From positions 1 to 46,666 of the forward strand of contig JAOAPI010000141.1 in NCBI GenBank assembly GCA_025462865.1: a stretch of DNA of 46,666 nt, given 5' to 3'. Position numbers and translations under genes: made by a program. The DNA is from Candidatus Sulfotelmatobacter sp. (GTDB taxonomy: Bacteria; Acidobacteriota; Terriglobia; Terriglobales; Acidobacteriaceae). This document shows positions 25,347 through 33,453 of this stretch, piece after piece; within the stretch, counting starts at the first letter, position 1; each line of letters opens with the position of its first letter. The notes beneath the pieces are model-generated. The model saw nothing but the letters and a program-made list of their open reading frames with translations, did no database searches and was not told the DNA's origin.

Positions 25347-27332
25347 ATGATTCCGCCAATCCCAGCAATTCGTAGTGTCCGTACGCCTCTAGCACCCCGC
25401 AGAAACGGGGAGGCTTATTTGCGAAGGGGTAAGCTTACGGCGTTCTCTGCGCTTATGACCTTCAAAACGAAAAGTTCCGTTGTCTCACAAGTTGTCTGCT
25501 TGATCGTCTGTTGTGCTCTAGTTTGTTCGTCGGTTTGTGACGCGCAACGATATGGTGGGACCAATCCACAGGTCAAGGCAGCATTCGCGGATCTTCCGGG
25601 GGCGGCTGCTGAGCTTGTTGCCATTCAGGAGGCTATGAAGGGAATTTCCGAGGCGATCTCACAAGCCGACGTTGCGGTTCACGATCGGCTTAAACAGACA
25701 CAAGGTGAACTAGACGCGGAGATAGCTCAGATCGATACACTGATAAAACAGTTCAGAGCCGGTGTCCTGCAGGATGCAAATACGGTTCTCAACAAGACTT
25801 TCGTTGAGGCTAATGACTTGCTCTTCAGGGCTACCCAAGGCACACTTGCAACCGAGGCCGCCTTCGAACAGGGCATTGCTAGTTCCCTCGTGAGCGCGTC
25901 CCAGATAGTTGATTCTATTCCGTTCGTGAATGTTCATGCCTACCCCGCAATGGCCTTTCCACTGAGGGCACTACCGACTCGAACTACGGATCTCCCACTG
26001 ACAATTGTTGGGTTTTTTAAGGACAACTGGCCCGCGCCTACAGCGTCAGTCAGCGGAGCACCATTGGCGATCAGTCGCAACCCAAACCGCCTCACTGTGA
26101 CAGTTCCGAAGCAGATGATTCATGACGCTGCCGGAAACCCCTTTTCCATTCGCCTCCGGTACCCCGCCTATAAAAGCGGATGGTGGATCTTCGGATCGTT
26201 GAAGTATGACGAGCGAGACATCGTCCTGAACGTGCTGCCGATTAAGGCTGCAAGCTATAAGGTGCTCAAATCAGTGCAGAAAGACAAGCCGCAGTATGAC
26301 TACGTCAACATTATTCCTAAACAAGACAACACTGAAGCTGGCAAATGCTCGACGGCAGTACGTTACCCAAGTTGGCCCATGACGGACGTGGCAGCCGAAG
26401 TTAACGTTGATTTCACAACGACATATAGCCAGGCGGAGAGTACTCTAGTGGGCCCCCAGGTCATAGCGAGGGGCGGGAACAACCCTGATGGTCAAAACGA
26501 CTGCTCCGCCAGTGTCGATGCAGCAGGTAAGCTTCTGGTCTTGTACGAGAAAGCGCGCGGCAGCTGCGATCACTGGGAGGGCGGAATTTTTGGCGGGATG
26601 CACTGGGGAGAAGGCGGAAATGAGTTTTGCCGTGTTACGGCTCAGCTGCAACTTCTCAAGCAAGTCCAAGTACCAACCCCGTGTCAGCTCACCGGTGGAG
26701 CCGTCGAGGGGGATCTATCTTGGGGTGAAGAAGTTAAACTTGTAAAAGGTTCCACTTGCGTCAACCCCATAGTGGAACTCTCGGTTCAGTTGGTGGACTA
26801 CAGCTTCAACCCTCCCCAGTCACGAACGATCTCCTACATTGATTACACCTCGGATCTCTATTTTTCAGATTACGTGGACGCTATTCCAGATGACAAAGGC
26901 TTCCATGCATGGGTTCGAAGTTTCCTCGACCCCGTTCCCCAAGCTGGCGCGATGGTCGCGGGGGCCAAGCCCCTGACCAGCGTCAGAGATGTTAGCAAGG
27001 TCTATCCCATCCCTGTTGGAAAGGGTGGGACTTATCCTCCGGAACCACAGTGCATCGCCGCCGGCGGTCCGGCCGCGTGTGTGCAGATGTGTACTGATCC
27101 GATTCCGGCCGATTACAAAGTTAAGGCAGTGACCGCAGCACTGAAAGATAAGGCGCAAGCAGACTTCAAACCGTGTCTGCCGAACAAAGAGTGTGATGCT
27201 GGGGGAGCTGCACTGCACGGTAGCTATTTCCTGCAGTCGCTTTCGCCAAGTCTCTATGAAGTGTGCTGGGAGGTCCGGAATTGGGCAACCTCGCTGCGAG
27301 ATGGTCGCATTTCGGTACAAACAGCCCCGTAA
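25347..27332 (+). CDS. Large secreted protein of the CHAT cluster, unknown function
   Basis: 661 residues from ATG 25347 (TTAGGAGCCAACAA upstream). A later in-frame ATG at 25455 would place the signal peptide (SQVVCLIVCCALVCSSVCDA) nearer the start. After it comes a helical coiled region (KQTQGELDAEIAQIDTLIKQ), then beta-rich domains with many cysteines (KCSTAVRYPSW, ARGSCDHWEGGIFGGMHWGE, CQLTGGAVEGD, AACVQMCTD, FKPCLPNKECDAG). This fits an exported disulfide-bonded protein. No known domain is recognised. It is divergent from the sigma/CHAT operon, a pattern seen for sigma-dependent target genes. Confidence 0.7.
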   Translation: MIPPIPAIRSVRTPLAPRRNGEAYLRRGKLTAFSALMTFKTKSSVVSQVVCLIVCCALVCSSVCDAQRYGGTNPQVKAAFADLPGAAAELVAIQEAMKGISEAISQADVAVHDRLKQTQGELDAEIAQIDTLIKQFRAGVLQDANTVLNKTFVEANDLLFRATQGTLATEAAFEQGIASSLVSASQIVDSIPFVNVHAYPAMAFPLRALPTRTTDLPLTIVGFFKDNWPAPTASVSGAPLAISRNPNRLTVTVPKQMIHDAAGNPFSIRLRYPAYKSGWWIFGSLKYDERDIVLNVLPIKAASYKVLKSVQKDKPQYDYVNIIPKQDNTEAGKCSTAVRYPSWPMTDVAAEVNVDFTTTYSQAESTLVGPQVIARGGNNPDGQNDCSASVDAAGKLLVLYEKARGSCDHWEGGIFGGMHWGEGGNEFCRVTAQLQLLKQVQVPTPCQLTGGAVEGDLSWGEEVKLVKGSTCVNPIVELSVQLVDYSFNPPQSRTISYIDYTSDLYFSDYVDAIPDDKGFHAWVRSFLDPVPQAGAMVAGAKPLTSVRDVSKVYPIPVGKGGTYPPEPQCIAAGGPAACVQMCTDPIPADYKVKAVTAALKDKAQADFKPCLPNKECDAGGAALHGSYFLQSLSPSLYEVCWEVRNWATSLRDGRISVQTAP

Positions 27333-27415
27333 GAGTTTCGGCGGTATCGGCACATCAGACGCGGAGATTCGGTTCGCTGATTGTCCCTGTGTTGGCGATC
27401 GTGTGGGTTTGGATT

Positions 27416-27464
27416 GCACTTCGTACCACATTGGAGCCGCTAGCGCCAATGTGGTACGGAGTGC
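27416..27464. repeat. 19-bp inverted repeat with an 11-base loop
   Basis: Arms 27416-27434 and 27446-27464 pair over 19 positions with a single T-G pair. The loop is AGCCGCTAGCG. No T run follows, so it is not a simple terminator for the gene that ends at 27332. A remnant of a mobile palindrome or a structured RNA are the alternatives. Confidence 0.75.
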
Positions 27465-27588
27465 GAACAAGCCCGGCACGCACGGCGAGCATACCTGCAG
27501 ACATTCAGTAAGGCCTCATGAACCCAGAAAAGATCAGTTCAATAGGCTGCTGGACCTGCCGACCTATCTTTTTTTGAACGCTGATAAC

Positions 27589-28179
27589 TCAGGCGGATAG
27601 CGACAATTCCATTTGCTTTGGCGGCAGGGTGTGGGATTGATATCTCCGGAGGAAGGAGCGTCCGAACTCGTTCGGCAATCGCGAATCATCGTCGGCTCTC
27701 ATAATCAAGCATGTTTCGAAAGACAACGATGGATCCGACAGCGGCCTTATAACCACACCTTCAGCGCTGGTGCCCACGGAGGCAGGCTCGGTCACTATTG
27801 CTACTCCAACGTGCTGAGATACCAAGTGAATTGCTTCTTGGGCGGTAAGAATATCGTGCGCGTGCTTCGGAGCGATGCCGTGACGTTGTGCCGCGTCCAT
27901 GATTGCGTCACGAACGACGGGATGAGATCGCCGAGCAAACAGAATCCATTCGTCTTTTGCCAAATCTTGGAAAGCAATGTCTTCCTTTTGAGCAGCTGTG
28001 TGGGTCTGCGGGAGTGCGGCATAGAGATGCGTCTGAGCGAAAGCCGCGGCCGTGATCCGAGAGCTTTCCGGCGGTGCCGTCACCAACGCCAGATTCAAGT
28101 CACCTGCCATCACGCGCCGGACCAACTCGCTTGAGAACTCGCTAATCAGCTGAATGCGGAGTTTAGGGTTTTCCGAACA
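27589..28179 (-). pseudogene. LysR-type regulator lacking its DNA-binding domain
   Basis: The minus strand encodes the effector-binding half of a LysR regulator: PKLRIQLISEFSSELVRRVM then AGDLNLALVTAPP, then AQEAIHLVSQHVGVAIVTEP. The match starts at NPKLR near 28170. Upstream the frame runs into a stop, and the N-terminal winged helix and linker are absent. The gene was probably cut by a deletion or insertion. There is no full-length copy here. Confidence 0.75.
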
Positions 28180-28194
28180 GTTTTGTGTTTTTGC

Positions 28195-28222
28195 TTGACG
28201 CTCTCATGGAGAGTGATAGAAT
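28195..28222 (+). promoter_or_regulatory. Possible sigma-70 promoter
   Basis: TTGACG (28195-28200), 16-base spacer, TAGAAT (28217-28222), on the plus strand next to the truncated LysR gene. A 24-codon ORF (EWLTSIGVLLLPAWTIAHI) begins about 20 bases later. Chance is possible. Confidence 0.3.
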
Positions 28223-28341
28223 TCGCGCCAAAATGGAGTGGCTTACTTCAATTGGCGTTCTTCTTCTTCCGGCGTGGACAATCGCCCACATTGTTCAGGA
28301 GACTTGAGTCTCGCAGAAGGAACCAAAAATCGTCTATTCGG

Positions 28342-28800
28342 CTATTTAACTCCAAAGCTACGCTTTAATGACGCGACCAAATCCGGATTGATTTTGTAGA
28401 GCCACTCTCCGTTCTTTATCGGCGAGCCTGAATACCAAGTCTTCGGTCCACCCGCTTTCTTCATATTCTTCGTCAAGGAACTACCGACACCGCTGTAATC
28501 GTGCTGGACCCTAACTCCGGCTGCTTTCCACAACTTAGAAAGATGAATCTCACCGTCGGCTTTGAGCCACGCTAACATGGCATTCTGCTGGGCGGGATTG
28601 CCTTCCGCATCTGCTTTGGCAACGTATCCGGCAAACTTCATAGCAATTCCGTCCCATGAACCGTCGCCAGAACCGCCATTCCCATCTCCGTCGGGAGGGG
28701 GATTCTGTCCGCCACCGCCATTACCCGAGACTAGGTTCGTCACCAGTTCCAGAATGCGCTTATCGTCACCACTGTAGTGAATATATGTAAAGCCGGGCAT
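28342..28800 (-). CDS. Hypothetical 152-residue protein with Gly/Pro linker
   Basis: ATG 28800 is preceded by CCAAGGAGGATTCAC, an excellent ribosome binding site. A short N-terminal part (PGFTYIHYSGDDKRILELVT) is joined by a Gly/Asn/Pro-rich linker to a C-terminal domain. That domain has a winged-helix look: NAMLAWLKADGEIHLSKLWK, then GSSLTKNMKKAGGPKTWY and a hydrophobic end. It is probably a soluble, possibly DNA- or protein-binding protein. The isolated position between a LysR remnant and a phage remnant gives no functional clue. Confidence 0.7.
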   Translation of the reverse strand: MPGFTYIHYSGDDKRILELVTNLVSGNGGGGQNPPPDGDGNGGSGDGSWDGIAMKFAGYVAKADAEGNPAQQNAMLAWLKADGEIHLSKLWKAAGVRVQHDYSGVGSSLTKNMKKAGGPKTWYSGSPIKNGEWLYKINPDLVASLKRSFGVK

Positions 28801-29139
28801 GTGAATCCTCCTTGGTAGACCCGAATCTATATGAGCCGTTCATCCCGTGTCAACCCATTTCGTACGTAAACATACGAACGTCTACAACGGGTTCAAGTCA
28901 GCCTTCTGAAGCCGCAACGCAAATATTCCAGAGCAAACACACAAGATCAGAGCGAAAGCCAGTATCAATCGAACAGGCTCCTCCTTGTTCGGCTGATTAC
29001 GCTTGGCTATTCGCGAAAACAGCGAAAGCAGGTAGGAAACCACAGGTAGAAATCGGCAGTTTAATCAACTCACTCAGTCGATTGATTGACTTAGAGACGC
29101 TGATTGCTACCTTACGCAACTAGCAATGAGGAAATCGCA
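28801..29139. other. Intergenic region without a supported gene
   Basis: An open frame at 28812-29123 begins with TTG, lacks a ribosome binding site and has an unnatural composition, so I do not call it. Only the ribosome binding sites of the two flanking genes are clear. Confidence 0.4.
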
Positions 29140-29472
29140 ATGAGACTAGAGACGACGGAACAGAACGCGCAGGGCATCAGCAGTCAAGGCATCGACCTGA
29201 CTCCGCCAAGTGAGGTCGAGTTTCACGGCTCACGCTCCGTTGGTCCTTTCCTAGTGTTGCGATACATAGGGATACGAATAAGAGAAGAAGAGCGCAAGGA
29301 TGAACGACGCATCATCGAGTGGCGTTCATATGCCGATCGTTATCTCAACTCAGAAGGCAAGGAAGTGTGCCGTGAGATAGGCGAAGTGGCTGACTCGTAT
29401 CGGGATATATCAAACGACAAGCCATCGCATCGTCTGTCTCTGTTGGATCGACTCCGTGTGCTGTTCAGTTGA
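29140..29472 (+). CDS. Hypothetical 110-residue protein
   Basis: ATG 29140 preceded by GAGGAAATCGCA, a good ribosome binding site; a frame start at 29104 is less likely. The sequence is charged, with a central EEERKDERRIIEWRSYADRY and an end LSLLDRLRVLFS. It has no signal peptide or membrane segment. It lies just upstream of the phage packaging remnant, in the same direction. Function unknown. Confidence 0.55.
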   Translation: MRLETTEQNAQGISSQGIDLTPPSEVEFHGSRSVGPFLVLRYIGIRIREEERKDERRIIEWRSYADRYLNSEGKEVCREIGEVADSYRDISNDKPSHRLSLLDRLRVLFS

Positions 29473-29593
29473 TTGCTTACCGTCTACTCACCCCCGGCTC
29501 AAAACAACCGGCATGGAGTGTGGGTGTCCGGAGCTGTGACACCGCACATGGTTTCCAAAATTTCTGGAGAAATCTCTCCACAGCATTTTCCAC

Positions 29594-30220
29594 ATGATTG
29601 AAGACCTCGACATCTCGGAGAAGAACACACCAGAAGGTGAGAATTCGGATTCCGAGTCCAAGAATTCCAAGCTCACCAAGCGTGCATTCCCGAATCATCC
29701 AGATCCTCGTGCTCGAAATCTTCCTGTCGGGAAGCGTTGGACCAAGGGTGTGTCTGGGAATCCGAGCGGGAAGCCGAAGAAGGATGTTGTCGAAGCTGCA
29801 TTGCAGCGAGTGATGGATCAGGAGATTCCTGACTCATGGTTGACTGGCAGGCTGATTGGCTACCGGGGAGAGGGTCTGACGTTCTTGGAAATGATGATGC
29901 TCGTTCAAGCACACACTGCCATGTTCCCAGGGAAGAAGAACAAGGCTGCTGCCACGGCTGCATTCAACGCTTTGATGGATCGCCACATTGGTCCTGTTCT
30001 CCGCAACGTGAAGGTCGATCACACGCACACGCACGTGGAGTTGTCCGACGAAGACCGACGCATCGCAATCGCGCAAATCATGAGGAAGGCTCAGCCTCCG
30101 GTAATAGACGCTGAGTTCGTTGACGATGTTCCGCGTCTGCCCGAAGCCAAGATCGCTAATGATTCGAGATCGGGCAATTCCGGAACGAGTTCAGAGGAAC
30201 AATCTGATGCCACGCGATAA
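29594..30220 (+). CDS. DUF5681-domain protein (phage small-terminase-like)
   Basis: 208 residues. The DUF5681 signature GKRWTKGVSGNPSGKPKKDV is at about 47-66. This family occurs at the start of prophage packaging modules and is annotated as small terminase-like. The middle (SWLTGRLIGYRGEGLTFLEM) and the NALMDRHIGPV segment are typical. The acidic end is disordered. It is followed within 14 bp of overlap by a small ORF and then by the terminase large subunit remnant. Confidence 0.75.
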   Translation: MIEDLDISEKNTPEGENSDSESKNSKLTKRAFPNHPDPRARNLPVGKRWTKGVSGNPSGKPKKDVVEAALQRVMDQEIPDSWLTGRLIGYRGEGLTFLEMMMLVQAHTAMFPGKKNKAAATAAFNALMDRHIGPVLRNVKVDHTHTHVELSDEDRRIAIAQIMRKAQPPVIDAEFVDDVPRLPEAKIANDSRSGNSGTSSEEQSDATR

Positions 30221-30377
30221 GAGCGGAAGCAAGGTCGAAGTGGGTGATGTAGTGAACGTTCAGTTCCGTGTCACGAACATTTACGAGTCGGAAGATGCCT
30301 GCAATGTGAGCTTGGAGTTTGTAGAGCCGTTCACCGATGGCACTCACCAGACGATTTGCTATGTGAACACTCGGTAG
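30207..30377 (+). CDS. Hypothetical 56-residue phage-type protein
   Basis: ATG 30207 overlaps the DUF5681 gene by 14 bp and follows AGAGGAACA, a usable ribosome binding site. The protein SGSKVEVGDVVNVQFRVTNI then ACNVSLEFVEPFTDGTHQT looks like one small beta-barrel. Function unknown. Confidence 0.6.
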   Translation: MPRDKSGSKVEVGDVVNVQFRVTNIYESEDACNVSLEFVEPFTDGTHQTICYVNTR

Positions 30378-30386
30378 TGCGAACTC

Positions 30387-30479
30387 GTGGTAAAGGATTT
30401 GTCCGAAGAAGACTTCTCGCAGTTGAAACAGGTTCTGGAAGTGGACGGCAATCACGCTGGTCCTCTGGAGATCAAGTGA
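30387..30479 (+). CDS. 30-residue hypothetical peptide
   Basis: GTG 30387 to TGA 30477-30479: VKDLSEEDFSQLKQVLEVDG then NHAGPLEIK. The stop overlaps the next start (GTGA). It is short, but its acidic amphipathic pattern and tight packing with both neighbours suggest a real gene. Confidence 0.45.
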   Translation: MVKDLSEEDFSQLKQVLEVDGNHAGPLEIK

Positions 30480-30739
30480 AGCTCACAAACGAACAGTGCG
30501 AGGAACTCCAACGATTGATGAGTCAACGGCATGGTGAAGATCGCGTGTTTGAGAAAGTTGTTCGCTTCATTGAAGCACTACCTGTGGTTCCAAAGGCTGA
30601 CGTCGCCAAAGAAATCGCGACTGGACTAGCCCAGATGTTGGACGAGCTGCCGAAGAGCGCATATGAGCTCCTCTTGCTGCTGAGCCGCCAATCGGGCGTC
30701 GTCTGGCTGAATCTCATTCGCTCAAACGTCGCACGCTGA
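30476..30739 (+). CDS. Hypothetical 87-residue protein
   Basis: GTG 30476, overlapping the previous stop. The sequence is helical: KLTNEQCEELQRLMSQRHGE, RVFEKVVRFIEALPVVPKAD, ATGLAQMLDELPKSAYELLL. The tail (SRQSGVVWLNLIRSNVAR) reads through DNA whose next frame already encodes terminase residues. The true C-terminus may therefore have been lost when the junction with the terminase remnant formed. Confidence 0.55.
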   Translation: MKLTNEQCEELQRLMSQRHGEDRVFEKVVRFIEALPVVPKADVAKEIATGLAQMLDELPKSAYELLLLLSRQSGVVWLNLIRSNVAR

Positions 30740-31515
30740 TTAAGGACAAGTGGTTTCAGGATCGCTGGGGTAGCAAGTTCAAGCTGAAGGAAGATCAAGA
30801 CACCAAGCGAGAGTGCTACAACAACAAGACCGGGCAGATGATTGCTGCCTCTGTCGGATCGAACATCACGGGCAAACATGGTCAGATTCTGATCCTGGAT
30901 GACCCGTTAAATCCTGAGCAAGCCGCATCGAACGCGGAACGTAAGCAGGCCAACACGTGGTTCTACGATACGTTCCTCAGCCGTCGTATCCTGCCCAACG
31001 GGCTGATTATCGTCGTCATGCAGCGGCTTCATGAAGATGACGTCACGGGAATGCTGCTGTTGGAAAACCACAAGGGAGAGGCGCTAAGTTGGATTCACCT
31101 CAAGATTCCGCTCGAGTGCGAAGAGAATACTGAGCTTATCTATCCTGTTTCCAAGAAAGAGTTCGTTCGGAAAAAGGGTGACATCCTCCAGAAGAAGCGG
31201 AGCACTCCGTCTGTTGTTCGCAACCTCAAGAAGAAGCCAAAGCTATTCGCTGGGCAGTTCCAGCAGCGTCCCGCTCCGGCTGAAGGCAACATCATCAAGC
31301 GCAGCTGGATCAGGTATTGGGGTGATCCCAGCGAGGCCAGTTCCCCCGCTCTGCCCACAGAGTTTGACCGTGTACTGCAATCATGGGACTGCTCATTTAA
31401 GGGGACGAATATCAGTGATTATGTGTCTGGGCTGGTTGTGGGAGTGAAACGCAAGAAGCGTGATGTAAACACAGAGAACTCACGTGCTAAAATCCCGGCC
31501 ACATGTCAAAACTGA
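30697..31515 (+). pseudogene. Phage terminase large subunit fragment
   Basis: The frame carries RRLAESHSLKRRTLIKDKWF, then TGKHGQILILDDPLNPEQAA (the Walker B region), then GQFQQRPAPAEGN and FDRVLQSWDCSFKGT, typical of large terminases up to the start of the nuclease domain. The first ~100 residues with Walker A are missing; an upstream stop closes the frame. The last residues (KRKKRDVNTENSRAKIPATC) do not resemble the family, so the C-terminal nuclease half is gone as well. An ATG at 30838 gives only a 225-residue open frame. It is a dead packaging ATPase. Confidence 0.8.
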
Positions 31516-32006
31516 ATCAGAAGATCAAGAAAGCTAGACGTGACTTGGAGAATGTAGACAAGCTCTACGGAGCAAAGTTGGAGAAGCTGGAACAAGAGAA
31601 GGCGGACGCCGACACGATTGGCTTGACCAGCGCAGAATGGTCAAGTGATCGTCAGGTTGCGGAATTCGAACTCGATTCCTTGCTGACCAAGAAGATGATG
31701 ATGGAGGCCGGGAAATTCGATGTCCCTCTACCCCACCGTCCCGTTTACCGTAAGGATGACCCAGGCTCGGACGAAAACGAACATTGGTATTCCAACCCAA
31801 TACACGGGAGGTACAGCCTGACCCAGAGAGGCAGAGACTATTTGGATGATGCAATCTGGAAGAAGGAAGAACGCAAATACAACCGTTGGTCTCGATACGT
31901 GACCCTCGCAATCGGGTTGATCGGATGTGGCAAGCTAGAAAATCTATCAAGGGCATGGGAACAGATCGCCTTGTCTTGCAGATGCTCGCAGCGAACGGAT
32001 TGGTGA
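31503..32006 (+). CDS. Hypothetical coiled-coil protein with a C-terminal membrane segment
   Basis: 167 residues; the ATG overlaps the terminase fragment by 13 bp. A coiled coil at 5-45 (KKARRDLENVDKLYGAKLEK) leads to a conserved-looking HWYSNPIHGRYSLTQRGRDY and a start of a membrane helix (YVTLAIGLIG). The last ~25 residues look frameshifted; another frame there reads VDRMWQARKSIKGMGTDRLV. It is probably a cargo gene damaged at its 3' end. Confidence 0.5.
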   Translation: MSKLNQKIKKARRDLENVDKLYGAKLEKLEQEKADADTIGLTSAEWSSDRQVAEFELDSLLTKKMMMEAGKFDVPLPHRPVYRKDDPGSDENEHWYSNPIHGRYSLTQRGRDYLDDAIWKKEERKYNRWSRYVTLAIGLIGCGKLENLSRAWEQIALSCRCSQRTDW

Positions 32007-32463
32007 GGAATCCCTGGACGCTGCGATGACGCGACGACCGACGATAAGCTCAAATCCATCGCCTGGCGAAGCGAAGCGGGTAATGGAGGCTGTATTTAGG
32101 GACCTAGAAAAGCCTCCCGTTCGTATGTTTTCCTTAAGTGAGCTCGGTCGAGACTTTCTGCGTTTTGTCGGAACATCCAAACAGTCCATTGATGATTTTG
32201 TAAGCGGTGCGAATTGAGCCAAGGAAAATACAAAGCCGATAATTGTTTGGTTAATTACAGGGTTCAATACTTCACTTGCGGGTATTCGAACAAGTCTCAG
32301 TTCTGACGGGAAGTTGTGGCCACTTAGGAATTAAAATTGAGGAACTTGACACTTTAGAGATAAAGCCTACGATTATAGCTATAGAGAAATCAGTGATTAG
32401 CTGAGAAAAACTAATAGCAGTATACCCTCCTCGGAAATTCGCAAAACTTTAAACTCGTTGGCA

Positions 32464-32640
32464 ATGTCAACTCAGAAAATGTTTTACTGTCCGCAATGTG
32501 GGCAGGTGATGGCTACTGTCGATTCGCAACTTTGGGTATACGGAAGCGACCAGCAGTGGAACTTCAAGCTGCCGCTTTGCGTCCGATGTGACGGTCAGGC
32601 GCTCAGGGACATCAAAGCGTCATGGTTCGTGCGTAGCTGA
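32464..32640 (+). CDS. Small zinc-ribbon-like protein
   Basis: 58 residues from ATG 32464. Two CxxC pairs, YCPQCGQVM and LCVRCDGQA, are spaced as in a zinc ribbon. No ribosome binding site is strong. Small zinc-ribbon proteins of this size are common cargo in phage-derived DNA; function unknown. Confidence 0.5.
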   Translation: MSTQKMFYCPQCGQVMATVDSQLWVYGSDQQWNFKLPLCVRCDGQALRDIKASWFVRS

Positions 32641-32883
32641 TTGTTAGAGTTCAAGCAAAGGTGTCACCAATCCTTGCATCCTAAATTTGTGCAGCTAACC
32701 ATATTCGAACGGGATAAAGAACCGACCGTCTTAACCATTAATCTTTGCGAACTCGTTTACGCGCACGCGCATTATCCTACGTGCCCCGGTTGGATGAAGG
32801 CGAAACTTGACATCGGAGTGGGACAGGAAGCGACAGTCTTCTGCATTTGCGACTGCCACGGGAAACAACCAACCAACTCTTAG
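32641..32883 (+). CDS. Hypothetical 80-residue protein
   Basis: TTG start directly after the zinc-ribbon gene. It has several Cys/His pairs (YAHAHYPTCPGW, FCICDCHGKQ) that could bind metal. The start is uncertain. It ends 25 bp before the second imperfect repeat. Confidence 0.35.
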   Translation: MLEFKQRCHQSLHPKFVQLTIFERDKEPTVLTINLCELVYAHAHYPTCPGWMKAKLDIGVGQEATVFCICDCHGKQPTNS

Positions 32884-32907
32884 GGACACTTCTCCTCTTG
32901 TTTTCTT

Positions 32908-33020
32908 ACCTGCGAATTTACCTGCTTATTTACCTGTAGAGTGGGTAGGAATGTGTACTTGGGCAGTCCCTAACGACCGTCTAAGTAGTTGAAAGTACGC
33001 AGTAAGGGTAGTGTGTCAAA
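32908..33020. repeat. Imperfect repeat, copy 2 of 2
   Basis: Related to 18513-18616 in the same orientation. The best block is GTACTTGGGCAGTCCC against GTACTGGGGCAGTCCC. The pair encloses 14.3 kb with the CHAT cluster and the phage remnant. Confidence 0.6.
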
Positions 33021-33058
33021 GCTAATCTATTCAGTCCATTCAACAACTTATATCAATG

Positions 33059-33313
33059 CTAAGGGCCGCCCAAACCCTTGCAAATACGCGCAACGCGAAG
33101 TTTCAACGGATTGAAGAGCGGATTGGAATGAGTGTCGTTGGAAAGCGGGCAAGTTGGAGCGATCACTTCCGACAGGCCGACTTCACGGGATAACTCCCGC
33201 AAGTGGTTCAGGGCTTCGCTCGCGGTCAGTAAACGGGCTTCGAGGAAGTTGGCCAGATTGGCATGCGATGATTCAACTCTCTCCGCCTGAAACGGATTGA
33301 CCTTCACCGTCAC
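33059..33313 (-). CDS. Hypothetical 84-residue protein
   Basis: Start GTG 33313 without a clear ribosome binding site. The sequence ERVESSHANLANFLEARLLT then ASEALNHLRELSREVGLSEV is plausibly helical. It could be the tail of a decayed gene. Low confidence. Confidence 0.3.
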   Translation of the reverse strand: MTVKVNPFQAERVESSHANLANFLEARLLTASEALNHLRELSREVGLSEVIAPTCPLSNDTHSNPLFNPLKLRVARICKGLGGP

Positions 33314-33453
33314 TATCCATTGTGGATCGGCCTAAGGTCCCTCTCGACGCTATGCGCGAGGGGACTTGTAAATAGCTTTCGTCTAACTCCCGTAGGCCGC
33401 GCGGGATTGTACGTCTGGGATTGGGCTGCAATAAAAGTCGGCGAGGTGTCAAC

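Noticed and set aside
28812..29123. A 103-residue gene
   Set aside because: TTG start, no ribosome binding site and odd composition.
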